Assembly: GCA_963841205.1 (NCBI GenBank)
Contig: CAWJCH010000015.1
Location: forward strand, 372,001 to 436,000
Reading direction: 5' to 3'
Length of the DNA: 64,000 nucleotides
Origin: CAWAWP01 sp963841205
Lineage (GTDB): Bacteria; Chloroflexota; Ktedonobacteria; Ktedonobacterales; JADMIN01
The position numbers and the translations under genes are program-made. Of this stretch, positions 8,992 through 17,563 are shown piece by piece; position 1 is the first letter of the stretch, and each line of letters opens with the position of its first letter. Under the pieces are notes generated by a model. That model worked only from the letters and a program-made list of their open reading frames with translations, had not been told where the DNA came from and searched no databases.

Positions 8992-10323
8992 CTACGGTTC
9001 ACGGCGCGTCGGTGGGCGCAGCCAGAGTGAAGTGTGCGTCGGCTGCAGCGTCTCCTCCACGACCGCCACCAGATGCTCCCGCAGTTCGGCGAGATCGATG
9101 TCCTGTCGCAGCGCGGCGCCGAAGGTGGCAAGCGTGCGCGCTGCGTCGTACTTCGCGCGGAAGAAGCGCCGGTCGATCGTCCGCTGGAGACGACGGCGCA
9201 TCGGTTGAAACAGCGCTGCGATTGCGAGCGTGGAAACCACCAAAATGAAGGGCTCCTGCGAGGCTTTCCCCCCGATGGTTCCGGCCACGCCCTCCATCCC
9301 TATGATGAGGCCGGCATAGACGGCGGCTAGCAGCGCCGTCAACGAGCCGTAGACCAGCGTTTTGTTGATGAGGACGTCGATGTCCCAGAGCCGGGAGCGC
9401 AGGATGGCGATGGCGATGAAGCTGGGGATGAGGCAGAGGAGCAGCGCTTGTGCCGTGCTGAAGAACAGGGTGCTCAGGACGGTGGTGCGCGACTCTGGGC
9501 TGAACACCAGGTTAGAGACTCCCAGCACCGCGAGAAACCCGCCGAGCCCGAACGCGAATCCCAGGACCACCCATTTTGTTTGTTGGCGTTGCACGAGGGT
9601 GGACACTCGCCAATAGCGGTAGACCTGCGCGAACACGAGGAGGCCGAATGGCAGGAAGAACCAGACTGATCCCCCGACAAGCGCCTGGAGTGGCACGTAG
9701 GGGACCGCCGACGCGACCGAGCCCGCCGCCTGCAGCAGCGCCACCCAGCGGATCCAGCGCGGAACGAAGGAGCCGCTGGGAAAGAGGCAGAAGAACACGT
9801 AGAACGCCGTCACCCCGATGAGGCTTATCAGGTTGATTGCCTGCGACCAGAGTGGGTTGCCCTGCGGCAACGCGCCCAGGGTCCCGAAGACCGGTCCCGC
9901 GCCAAACGCCAGCAGGGCAAATGCCCCCAACAGCGCCATGCGATCATCGGACCGGCGCCAGAAGATCACCGCCGCTATCGCCGCATAGACCAGGATGCCG
10001 ATCCAATAGAGTACGACGATGTACGTGGCGTAAACGTCGACCGACAGGCCAGCAGCGAGGAACGAGTGCAGTTGCGCCGGCGTGATCTGATTGTTCGCAC
10101 ATTGATTGCTCGCGCAGGTGACGCGAGCTTGTTGAAAGAAGGACGGCGTGCCCACGATGTCCAGCGCGAGGAGCACCGCCGCGACCGCGATCCATCCGGC
10201 ACGTGCCAGCAGCAGCCGGTACCCCCGCAATCGCACGTTCGAGACCGTCGAGTCACCCTGTGCGTTCGCCGGCGCCGCGACGGCGCGGCCGCGGGGCTCG
10301 GGCGAGGCAGGTGAGGGATTCAT
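8992..10323 (-). CDS. Multi-helix membrane sensor without kinase domain (copy B)
   Basis: Protein of 443 aa, paralogous to the neighbour at 7363-8625. It has the same series of membrane helices, the same RLWDIDVLINKTLVYGSLTA helix, the IDRRFFRAKYDAARTLATFG segment and an almost identical end (ETLQPTHTSLWLRPPTRREP). An extracytoplasmic loop holding two Cys (CASNQCANN, about residues 75-85) matches a Cys pair in copy A (CAGAC), suggesting a conserved disulfide. The ATG at 10323 directly follows an in-frame TTG; no good ribosome site is visible, so the start is less sure. No kinase or output domain follows the tail. Confidence 0.78.
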   Translation of the reverse strand: MNPSPASPEPRGRAVAAPANAQGDSTVSNVRLRGYRLLLARAGWIAVAAVLLALDIVGTPSFFQQARVTCASNQCANNQITPAQLHSFLAAGLSVDVYATYIVVLYWIGILVYAAIAAVIFWRRSDDRMALLGAFALLAFGAGPVFGTLGALPQGNPLWSQAINLISLIGVTAFYVFFCLFPSGSFVPRWIRWVALLQAAGSVASAVPYVPLQALVGGSVWFFLPFGLLVFAQVYRYWRVSTLVQRQQTKWVVLGFAFGLGGFLAVLGVSNLVFSPESRTTVLSTLFFSTAQALLLCLIPSFIAIAILRSRLWDIDVLINKTLVYGSLTALLAAVYAGLIIGMEGVAGTIGGKASQEPFILVVSTLAIAALFQPMRRRLQRTIDRRFFRAKYDAARTLATFGAALRQDIDLAELREHLVAVVEETLQPTHTSLWLRPPTRREP

Positions 10324-10342
10324 CAAATGGCCGGCGCGGATA

Positions 10343-10540
10343 CCCCTCCCTTTCGGTGTGGGGAGGAAGCGCCGTCTCCTCTCTGTATGCTATACTGCCC
10401 GCATACCGCAGGGCCTGCGGAAATCGACGCTTGTGGATGTGGTTCACCACGACATGACCGTGTAAGACGCTCCTAGCTCGCTAGGTGAGCGGTGGTCAGC
10501 CCAAGAATCCCCCGGCTTCTAGCCGTGTGGGAGTGGTCAA
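10343..10540 (+). mobile_element. Short IS605-like element without tnpB, copy 1
   Basis: The element starts with a degenerate left hairpin (ACCCCTCCCTTTCGGTGTGG, then GGAGGAAGCGCCG). It shares with 47749-47982 a central block (CCGCAGGGCCTGCGG) and a nearly identical 75-base right end: CGCTCCTAGCTCGCTAGGTG, then AGCGGTGGTCAGCCCAAGAA, then the terminal hairpin and AGTGGTCAA. The same right-end design (GAATCCCCC, hairpin, GGGGAGTG(G)TCAA) closes the tnpB-bearing element at 62654. At about 200 bp there is no room for a transposase, so it is a non-autonomous derivative. An extended -10-like TGCTATACT lies at 10387-10395. The following 10541-10789 holds no supported gene. Confidence 0.75.
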
Positions 10541-10789
10541 AGTCCGCTTCCTCTTCAACAGGGGCTGTCTCGTGTGCGTCTCGGCCCCCCTCTCGTCCCA
10601 GGATACCTCGCGACCGTTCCGCGGGCGTTACGGGATGCGTTACGAGACATGGATGCGGGGGAACTCGGGGCCAGTGGGACGATTCGGCGAAGCATGAGGC
10701 GACGTGGCCGCCACCTATCGACCCGTCTGCTGGGGATCGGCCCACTGCTGGCCTTGGCCTTGGAAGGCTGAGTGGATACCACGTACCCT

Positions 10790-10812
10790 GCGGAGGTGAA
10801 GAGAACCTCCGC
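10790..10812. repeat. Hairpin with GAAGAGA loop
   Basis: GCGGAGGT (10790-10797) and ACCTCCGC (10805-10812) form a perfect 8-bp stem around the loop GAAGAGA. The same loop closed by GGT/ACC (GGTGAAGAGAACC) occurs inside the long hairpin at 8865-8913, so the two structures are probably related. It lies between the short IS605-like element and an IS5 element, outside any supported gene. Confidence 0.6.
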
Positions 10813-10823
10813 GGGAGGAAGCG

Positions 10824-10855
10824 CACGGATTCTTACTATCACGGATTCTTACTAT
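10824..10855. repeat. 16-bp tandem duplication
   Basis: CACGGATTCTTACTAT occurs twice head to tail (10824-10839 and 10840-10855) immediately before the IS5-family element. It is one of several short perfect tandem duplications in the window. Confidence 0.9.
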
Positions 10856-10857
10856 AA

Positions 10858-11684
10858 GGCATCTCAGAAATGGGTGGTAGGCTGCATCCGGGAGGATGCG
10901 GCGATGGATCTGACGGACGAGCAATGGGCGGTGTTGGAGCCGGTGCTGGGGACGATGCCGCGGCGGGAGGATGGGCGTGGACGGCCGTGGCGCGAGAGTC
11001 GGGAGGTGCTTGACGGCATCCTATGGATCCTCCGTACCGGTGCCCAATGGCACACGCTGCCGGCGGAGTACCCGCCGTACCAGACCTGCCACCGGCGCTT
11101 CCAGCGGTGGGTCGCGCGACGGCACGTTGGAGCGGGCGCTGGAGGCGTTGGCCCGCGACCTGAAGGAGCGTGGGAAGCTCGACCTCTCCGAGTGTTTCAT
11201 CGATGGCACGTTCATCGTCGCCAAGAAAGGGGGGGATGCGTGGGACCGACCAAGCGCGGCAAGGGCACGAAGCTCATGGCGGTGGCAGACCGCTTTGGTC
11301 TTCCGCTCGCCGCATGTGCCGCCTCGGCTTCGCCTCACGAGCGTACCCTCGTCGCCGCCACCCTCGACTCCCGCTTCCTCCCCGACGCTGCCCGCAGCGG
11401 TTGATCGGCGATCGCGCCTACGACGCCGATCCGCGGGACGACGCCTTGGCCAATCTGGGCGTTGAGATGATCGCGCCCCATCGCCGCGGGCGTACCCGTC
11501 CCAAGACGCAGGATGGCCGCCCGCTGCGCCGCTTCCGTCGCCGCTGGAAGGTCGAACGGCTCTTCGCCTGGCTCGGCAATTTCCGCCGTCTCGTCGTGCG
11601 CTACGAGCGCCACGCGCTCAACTACCTCGGCTTCGTCCACCTCGGCTGTATCCTCATCCTGCTCCGGCAGGGTTTGTGAGATGA
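10858..11684 (+). mobile_element. IS5-family insertion sequence
   Basis: The left end (GGCATCTCAGAAA near 10858) and the complement of the right end (GTCATCTCACAAAC near 11671-11684) form a short imperfect terminal inverted repeat around an IS5-type transposase reading frame. The length of about 830 bp fits the small IS427/ISL2-type subgroup. The exact ends and target duplication could not be fixed by eye. Confidence 0.7.
10904..11679 (+). pseudogene. IS5-family transposase, multiple frameshifts
   Basis: The N-terminal DUF4096-type domain starts at the ATG at 10904 (MDLTDEQWAVLEPVLGTMPR; GGGAGGATG upstream) and reads LDGILWILRTGAQWHTLPAE. The next block (DLSECFIDGTFIVAKKGGDA, first acidic residue) is in a second frame. 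KGTKLMAVADRFGLPLA returns to the first frame, and LIGDRAYDADPRDD followed by RRRWKVERLFAWLGNFRRLV (second acidic residue and E) is in a third. Three frame changes interrupt what should be one protein of about 255 aa. Some IS5 members use one programmed shift; three argues for decay. Confidence 0.8.
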
Positions 11685-11855
11685 CTGCTCGGCAGCTCAT
11701 GAACAACGTTCCCCCGCACATTCTTCATAAGGGCCAAGTGCATCCTGGACCCTGACAATGTCAGGCACCTATAGTATCGGAGAGCCTTTGCCGATACAAG
11801 GCTGCACGTGCAGGATTGGAGCAACTGTGCGGTAAGAAAAACTGCGAGGATCTGG

Positions 11856-12683
11856 ATGGGTGACCTGGCAACGACCGATGGCGGGCGGGTGGTCGAGATC
11901 AATGATGTACGATTCGCAGCGGTTGATGGCATCGCCCTGCGTCTCAACATCCGGCGACCCGAGCTGCTGCCTGCCGCGCCGATGCCCATCGTGATCTACA
12001 TCCACGGCGGCGGCTGGATGGACAACGACCGGACCACCGATCGCAGCCCTTTTCTCGACGGATGTGGCTTCCTGACGGCGAGCATCGACTACCGGTTGAG
12101 CCACCAGGCGATATTCCCGGCGCAACTGTATGATGCCAAGGCCGCCGTCCGCTGGCTGCGGGCGCATGCTGCGGAGTATCACGCCGATGGGTCGCGCATC
12201 GGCGTGTGGGGGCATTCCTCAGGGGCGCATCTCGCCGCGCTGCTCGGTGCCACTGGCGATCTCGCCGATCTCGAAGGAAACGTGGGCCCAGTGGGACCAT
12301 CGAGCCGCGTACAGGCAGTCGCGGGAATCTCGACGCCCACCGATTTTACCCGGATGGGCGACTGGCATGACGCCCCCGATTCGCCCGAGGCACAGTTGAT
12401 AGGCGGGCCGATCCCCGAACGTCCAGAAGCGGCGCGACAGGCCAGCCCCGTGACGTATGCCCGAGCGGGACTGCCGCCATTCCTGCTGATCTTTGGCGAC
12501 CAGGACGAGATTGTGCCGCCGGCGCAGTCCCGTCTGCTCACGGATGCGCTACGCACGGCAGGGGCAGAGGCGGAATTGATCTCAATGCCAGGCTCGGGAC
12601 ACAATTTTGACGCTTCGGATCCCAACCTGCCCGAGGCCAATGGGCATGTTCGGGCCTTCTTCCTTGAACATCTCTGCGGATGA
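11856..12683 (+). CDS. Alpha/beta hydrolase (HSL/BD-FAE-like esterase)
   Basis: Protein of 275 aa with an alpha/beta hydrolase fold. The oxyanion-hole motif HGGGW is near residue 50, the nucleophile Ser sits in GHSSGAHLAALLG, the acid is Asp in FGDQDEIVPP, and the catalytic His is in GSGHNFD. This is the layout of hormone-sensitive-lipase-like and BD-FAE esterases that cleave short-chain acyl or carbohydrate esters. There is no signal peptide, so it is probably cytoplasmic. I chose the ATG at 11856 because GAGGA lies five bases upstream; a GTG at 11808 would add an unlikely basic leader. It stands alone between insertion sequences and is intact, unlike nearly everything around it. Confidence 0.82.
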   Translation: MGDLATTDGGRVVEINDVRFAAVDGIALRLNIRRPELLPAAPMPIVIYIHGGGWMDNDRTTDRSPFLDGCGFLTASIDYRLSHQAIFPAQLYDAKAAVRWLRAHAAEYHADGSRIGVWGHSSGAHLAALLGATGDLADLEGNVGPVGPSSRVQAVAGISTPTDFTRMGDWHDAPDSPEAQLIGGPIPERPEAARQASPVTYARAGLPPFLLIFGDQDEIVPPAQSRLLTDALRTAGAEAELISMPGSGHNFDASDPNLPEANGHVRAFFLEHLCG

Positions 12684-12735
12684 GCACCTTGAGAGTGCTT
12701 CGCCACAACTGTCGGCTCGACCGTCTCGGCTCGTA

Positions 12736-12745
12736 GCAGCATCTG
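12736..12745. repeat. Target-site duplication of the ISAs1 element, left copy
   Basis: GCAGCATCTG here is repeated exactly at 14003-14012, directly outside the two inverted-repeat ends of the ISAs1 element. A 10-bp duplication is within the range known for this family. Confidence 0.85.
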
Positions 12746-14002
12746 CAGGGTCTTTTCATGCTAGATCAATGCCCATGAGTGCCAGCGCGTGGCGGGGATA
12801 CCTGGCCTGCCGGCGGAGAGCGGCGGCAATATTCGTAACGCCGTGTTGCCGCAGCAGATTGAGGGCGGCGTTGCGACAGGCCGCGAGATTGGCGGGCGCG
12901 CGGCCCGAGCGGACCTGGCAGGTGTCTTCCCCCAGCGTCACCTCGCGGACGTAGGGCAACCCATTCTCAATCTGCCAGTGGCCGCGCCACAGTTGCTCCA
13001 GCCGGGCGGCATCCGCCTGCTCAGGGGGCACGCTGGTGAGAGCATAGGACCACTCCTCGCGCGTGGCGCCCAACTGGGCGCCGCTCACGTGCTCGACTTC
13101 GCGGCGGATGCGACAGACCTGCGCGAGGCCCGGCCAGCCGGCAATCGTGCCCGCCTCTCCCGCCTCAGCATCCAAGCGTTCTGGTTGGGCAAGATAGCTG
13201 ACCACCTCGGTCGAGCATTCCAGGGTGCGCCGCTCCTCCCGGTCGCCATGGCGCTTGCCCGCGACCACCACCCGCTGGCGCGGCGTCCACGGATTGGCGA
13301 AACTCAGCGCGACGGCCGCCAGGGTCAGCGGCTGGTTCTGCTTCAGGACGACAAAGTAGTGCCCCCTTCGCGCACGATCTGGCGGCAGAGGGCCCGCGTG
13401 GCCAGGAGCGCGTCACCGGTCACCACCCGCCCCGCCAACAGTCGCGCCGGCAACGCCGCCAGCACGGCCTGCACCCCAGCCAATTCGTGCCCTTTGCCCA
13501 CCGTTTCCGCCTCCGCCAGCACCACCCGCGTCTGGTGGGCGTAGGCCGCGACCAAGGGCACACCGGGGATCTCCTCGCCGTGCAGGCCGCGCAGCGTCTT
13601 GCCGTCGATCGCCAGCGCCTCGTCCGGCTGCAGCCCTTGCGCGACAAACCAGTGGCCCAGCACCCGCTCGAAGGCGGCGTGGTCCAGGCGGCGAAACGCT
13701 CGATGCCGCGTCGCCACACTTGGTCCCCGCTCCGCCCGCAACCCCAGCGCGACGCGGATCTCGGATTGCACTCCTGTCCCCATTGACTGATGGCGTACAG
13801 GCTGCGGCTCCCACACAACAGCGCGCAGACCGCCAGCGCCAGCATCCCGTCGAGGTGATGCACCCGGCCTTGGCCACGCCGTACATCGGGCAACGTCTGC
13901 AGTGCCGCCCGCAGAGACCCCTCTGGCGCCATGCTGGCGCCCGTCTGGGCTTGTTCATGCGGCGGCAGTTTACTTGATCTGCCTTAGCATGAAAAGGCCC
14001 TG
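12746..14002 (-). mobile_element. ISAs1-family insertion sequence with intact target duplication
   Basis: The left end, CAGGGTCTTTTCATGCTAGA (12746 on), and the complement of the right end, CAGGGCCTTTTCATGCTAAG (ending 14002), form an 18-base inverted repeat with one mismatch. Perfect 10-bp direct repeats (GCAGCATCTG) flank it. The element is about 1.26 kb and carries one broken transposase. The intact flanking repeats show it has not recombined since insertion. Confidence 0.88.
12756..13932 (-). pseudogene. ISAs1-family transposase, frameshifted
   Basis: Starting at the ATG at 13932, the N-terminal DDE_Tnp_1-associated region reads LPDVRRGQGRVHHLDGMLAL then LCGSRSLYAISQW. The frame then changes and the central part, with the first acidic residue (DEALAIDGKTLRGL) and VVTGDALLATRALCRQIV, runs to about 13350. 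A further change leads through LKQNQPLTLAAVALSF to the C-terminal frame 12756-13271 (LWRGHWQIENGLPYVREVTL, then ALNLLRQHG). The family signatures are all present but split over three frames. Expected intact length is about 390 aa. Confidence 0.82.
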
Positions 14003-14012
14003 GCAGCATCTG
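14003..14012. repeat. Target-site duplication of the ISAs1 element, right copy
   Basis: GCAGCATCTG, identical to 12736-12745, directly follows the right inverted repeat of the ISAs1 element. Confidence 0.85.
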
Positions 14013-14055
14013 CCCTATCATACCGACTATTGCTGAGCCCCTGTAGAATGGGGCA

Positions 14056-15147
14056 ATGGCAAGACGCATTCATCTCCGGACCGACCTGCGCGTCGACGAG
14101 CTGGAGCGACGCTACCGCGCGGCGAACGAGCCGCACGAACGCAGTTGGTGGCAGATTCTGTGGCTGCTGGCCCGCGGGCAGCTGGCCAAGGACATCGCCG
14201 AGAGCACGGGCTATTCACGCCACTGGATCGGGCAGATCGCCAAACGCTCCAACGCCGAAGGCGCCGAGGGGATGCGCAATCGGCAGCACACCCACTCGCG
14301 CCGCGCCGCCCTGTTGCTCTCGCCCGACCAGTTCGCCGAGCTCGCCGCGGTGGTGCGCGGACCGGCACCCGAAGGCGACTCCTGGCTCGCGCGTCTGGTG
14401 GCGGACTGGATGAGCCGCACGCTCGGCCGCCCGGTGAGTGAACAGGTCGGCTGGGTCTACTTGGTGCGCCTGGAGGGCAAGCGGCGCAAGCCGCGGCCGC
14501 GCCACGTGCTGGCCGACGCCGCGCAGCAAGCCGAGTGCAAAAAAGCTGAGGCCGATCGTCCAAGCCGTCGCTACCGCGTATCCGCGAAGCCACGGTCGAA
14601 CTCTGGGCGACCGACGAGCATCGCATCGGCCTGCAAGCCGCTCCTGCGCCGGGTCTAGGCGCCCCGTCGGGCAACGTCCCATCGCGATGGTGCAGCCACC
14701 GCTTCGCCTGGCGCTATCTGGTCGGCTTCGTCCACCCGGCCTCGGGCCGCACCCTCTTCCACCTGGCCACGACGGTGAGCATCCCGCTCTTCGAAGTCGA
14801 GCTCGCGGCCTTCGCCCGCGCAGGTCGGCGCCGGCCCCAGCAAGCAGATCGTGCTCGTCCTCGACCGCGCCGGGTGGCACACGAGTCTTCGCCTGCGCGT
14901 GCCCGAGCACGTCCATCTCCTCTTCCTGCCGCCCTACTCGCCCGAGCTGCAGCCCGCCGAACACCTCTGGCCGCTCACCAACGACGTGCTCGTCAACCGC
15001 CATTTCGCCAGCATCGAGGAGCTCGAGGACGCCCAACTGGCCCACTGCGCCGCGCTGCAGCGACAACCCGACCGCATCCGCTCGACGACCCGTTTCCACT
15101 GGTGGCCCCGCCAAATCCACAAACGTCGAGGACCCAGGCGAAACTGA
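14056..15147 (+). pseudogene. IS630-family transposase (second type), frameshifted
   Basis: The N-terminal winged-helix half (MARRIHLRTDLRVDELERRY, then AKDIAESTGYSRHWIGQI) is open from 14056 to about 14530. The next block (LRPIVQAVATAYP, ELWATDEHRIGLQ, first D) lies in another frame, HRFAWRYLVGFVHPASGRTL in a third, and the catalytic end (LVLDRAGWHTSLRL, LFLPPYSPELQPAEHLWPL) in the frame starting about 14851. D, D and E of the DDE triad are each readable but never in one frame. The first base of the frame is 44 bases after the ISAs1 right flank. Clear terminal repeats could not be assigned. Confidence 0.78.
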
Positions 15148-15152
15148 TATCA

Positions 15153-16723
15153 CGGTACTTTGTTAGAATCTGGTAGGATCCAGAGAGGAGCGAAAGGAGG
15201 CGACGCATGGCGGCTCTGCGTGAAACTGCGGCGGTCCCGGCCCCTTTGGAGCAGTACAGCCGGGCGTTCGATCCCCTCTTCCGGACGCACATTCAGCGCC
15301 AGCGCTTTCGCGCGTACGTGGCCGGCGTCTTGTTGCCGCGCGACCGCACCAAGACGCTGACCGCCCTGGTCGGCGCCGAGCCGATCGTGCAGGCGCAGAC
15401 AGGACCGGTGCAGCAGTTGCAGTGGTTCCTCTCGGAGTCCACCTGGGACGCGGAGGCGGTGACCAGCCGGCGGATTGCGCTGCTGCAGGCCGACCCACGG
15501 ACGCGGGCCCACGGCGAGGGGGCGTTGGTGATCGACGAGACCGGCGACCGCAAAGACGGGACGAAGACGGCGCACGTGGGCTACCAGTACCTCGGCTCGA
15601 TCGGCAAGGTGGCCAACGGCATCGTGGCGGTGACCAGCCTGTGGGCCGACGACCACGTCTACTACCCGCTGCACGTGCGCCCCTACACGCCCGCGGCGCG
15701 GCTGGCGGGCGGCAAGCAGCACCCCGCGTTCCGCACCAAGCCCCAGCTGGCCCTCGACCTCGTCGCCGCGGCGCGCGCCGCGGGCATCCCCTTCCGTGCC
15801 GTGGTCGCCGATAGCCTCTACGGAGAGCATCCGGAGTTCACACGGACGCTGTGGCAGGCGGACCTCCCGTTTGTGCTGGCCGTCAAGCCGTCGCAGATCG
15901 TCTGGACGCTGCCGCCCGAGCCCGAGTCGCCCTGGGAGGCGGCGGACCGGCTGCGCTGGGGCGCGCGCAACGACGCGGAGCATCCCGGAGCGTGGACGGC
16001 GGTGGTGCGGCGCTTCCACGATGGCCACGAGGAGACCTGGTGGGCGGTCGACCTGCAGCTGGGCGGCAGCTACGGACCCGCGCGCACGCATCGGTTGGTG
16101 GTGGCCACCAGCGATCCGCGCGCCCTGCCCCAGGCGAGCACCTGGTATCTCGTCACCAATCTGCCGCTGCCCGCAACGGCCCGCGCCTTTGAGCATCCCG
16201 CGCTGCCTACGGCCGATCTGCCGGAGGTCGTGCGCCTGTACGGGCTGCGTCAGTGGGTCGAGCAGGGCTACAAACAGGTCAAACAGGAGTTGGGCTGGGC
16301 TGACTTCCAGGTGCGCGCCGACCGCGCTATCCGCCGACACTGGGCGCTGGTTTGCTGTGCCTTCGCCTTCTGCTGGTGGGCCGAACGCCCGTCGGACCCG
16401 GCGCCCACCCCTGCGGCGGCCACCGCCACGTCTGCCTCCCTCCCCGTCGCGTCCGACGTGGGAGTGGGGGGAAAATGGGGCCAGCTCGACGCCGCCGAGC
16501 CTGCCGACGGACCCACGCGCCGAGTCCGACAGCTCCTTCGCGCCGCGCTCCTGGCCGAAAGCCCTGCGGCAGGTCCAGAGCTGGCTTGACCCGTGGCATG
16601 TCCTGCAGCGCTACTGGCAGAGTTGGTCGCACGCCCCGCCTCCCGCGGCGCTGCAGGCCGTGCTGGACGCCGTCGCCAGCGGTCGTCCCCTCTCTCGGTA
16701 TCTGTTACTCTAACAAAGTACCG
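15153..16723 (+). mobile_element. IS701-family insertion sequence
   Basis: CGGTACTTTGTTAGA (15153-15167) is repeated exactly in inverted orientation at 16709-16723. The enclosed 1.57 kb carries one transposase with IS701/IS4 signatures. The four bases outside the ends (ATCA and ATTA) resemble but do not match each other, so the target duplication is not confirmed. Its left end follows the broken IS630 gene by only five bases. Confidence 0.85.
15207..16589 (+). CDS. IS701-family transposase
   Basis: Protein of 460 aa. The DDE nuclease residues are recognisable: D in ALVIDETGDRKDG, D in FRAVVADSLYGEH and E in QGYKQVKQELGWADFQVR, the YREK-like region. The ATG at 15207 has AGGAGG about 8 bases upstream. 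After roughly residue 410 the frame drifts into low-complexity Ala/Pro text, while the conserved IS701 C terminus (SWPKALRQVQSWLDPWHVLQ, then RYWQSW, PLSRYLLL) continues in the +1-related frame to 16713. A single frameshift near 16455-16475, next to a GGGAGTGGGGGGAAAATGGGG run, explains this. The catalytic core is whole; whether the protein is active is uncertain. Confidence 0.8.
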   Translation: MAALRETAAVPAPLEQYSRAFDPLFRTHIQRQRFRAYVAGVLLPRDRTKTLTALVGAEPIVQAQTGPVQQLQWFLSESTWDAEAVTSRRIALLQADPRTRAHGEGALVIDETGDRKDGTKTAHVGYQYLGSIGKVANGIVAVTSLWADDHVYYPLHVRPYTPAARLAGGKQHPAFRTKPQLALDLVAAARAAGIPFRAVVADSLYGEHPEFTRTLWQADLPFVLAVKPSQIVWTLPPEPESPWEAADRLRWGARNDAEHPGAWTAVVRRFHDGHEETWWAVDLQLGGSYGPARTHRLVVATSDPRALPQASTWYLVTNLPLPATARAFEHPALPTADLPEVVRLYGLRQWVEQGYKQVKQELGWADFQVRADRAIRRHWALVCCAFAFCWWAERPSDPAPTPAAATATSASLPVASDVGVGGKWGQLDAAEPADGPTRRVRQLLRAALLAESPAAGPELA

Positions 16724-16938
16724 ATTAGAGGATCCCCACCTCGGCAAGTTCACGTGAACCTGCGGTCGCGGGATCGCCCGAGGAGCGTCCTTTGGAACGA
16801 ATGCGCCTGATACCCATGCCTTTGTGGGCCTGCGCAGTGCGCCGCCAGGCAGGCGGCACCGGGTTTGTGCGGCGAGGACGACCTCGAGAACGGATGCTGC
16901 CATGAGCAACATCTGCCGCAGTGTGCGTCCAGGTCTCG

Positions 16939-17070
16939 TCAATAGCCGCGGCTCGTCGGCGCGGGCGTGCCGCTGCCGGGATTGGGCGAGGCGCTGCCAC
17001 AGCCGACCAGCGCGAGGCAGGCGAACGCGCCCAAGAGGGCGACAAGCAACCAAATCCGGAGGACTGCCAT
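16939..17070 (-). CDS. Putative very short lipoprotein
   Basis: A 43-aa frame starts at the ATG at 17070 (GGGAGCACCACC upstream). It has a textbook lipoprotein signal, basic MAVLRI, a hydrophobic stretch (LLVALLGAFACLA) and a lipobox LVGC, followed by a Ser/Pro/Gly-rich tail and a stop. The mature part would be only about 20 aa, so this may be a peptide lipoprotein or the surviving 5' end of a longer gene. The flanking 16724-16938 and 17071-17211 show no other coding signal. Confidence 0.4.
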   Translation of the reverse strand: MAVLRIWLLVALLGAFACLALVGCGSASPNPGSGTPAPTSRGY

Positions 17071-17211
17071 GGTGGTGCTCCCTCTCGTGGAAAGCGCGCT
17101 CGCACGCCCTCCCAGAGGGGATACCCAACGAAGTAACACAACCGACCTGGATCTGATGCGTGCCCTAAGCCGTCCGCCGCGGGTAGACCCGCGCGATTCC
17201 GCCGCCCACGA

Positions 17212-17425
17212 TTACCCCCGCGCATCCATAGAGTCGGCCGACCGGTCGAGGCCCGTGTCCGCGTAGGCGACCGGGTCTTCGCGCCGCTCCAGGTGGACGA
17301 ACACCGTGGTGTCCGGGAGCGCGACGCAATGCCGGCTCGACCTCCTCGGCGACGTCATGGCCGCGCTGGATTGTCCACCCGCCCGGCACGAGCAGGTGCA
17401 GCGAGACGAAGCGCCGCGCCGCCGC
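17212..17425 (-). pseudogene. Cation diffusion facilitator C-terminal relic
   Basis: On the minus strand RRFVSLHLLVPGGWTIQRGH, then DVAEEVE, matches the cytoplasmic C-terminal domain of CDF metal-efflux proteins (RFVSxHxLVPGxWTVQxGHDLxE). The continuation LPDTTVFVHLERREDPVAYA, also family-typical, lies in a different frame after a frameshift near 17320. All membrane helices (the first ~200 aa) are missing, so this is a fragment of a lost zinc/cobalt/iron exporter. Confidence 0.65.
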
Positions 17426-17563
17426 GCACGCTCCCGGCTGATCGCGGCCGACCAGACACAAAGCGCCTCCTCGACGACGTGAGGAAGTCGAGAAAGCGGC
17501 TCCCCGCCCGTGGATGACGGCGCCAATCGACTTGGCGGCAGGCCATGCGTCGTCGGCCTCAAC

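Noticed and set aside
10904..11679. Programmed frameshifting in the IS5 transposase
   Set aside because: Some IS5 members use one -1 shift, but three separate frame changes without obvious slippery heptamers point to decay.
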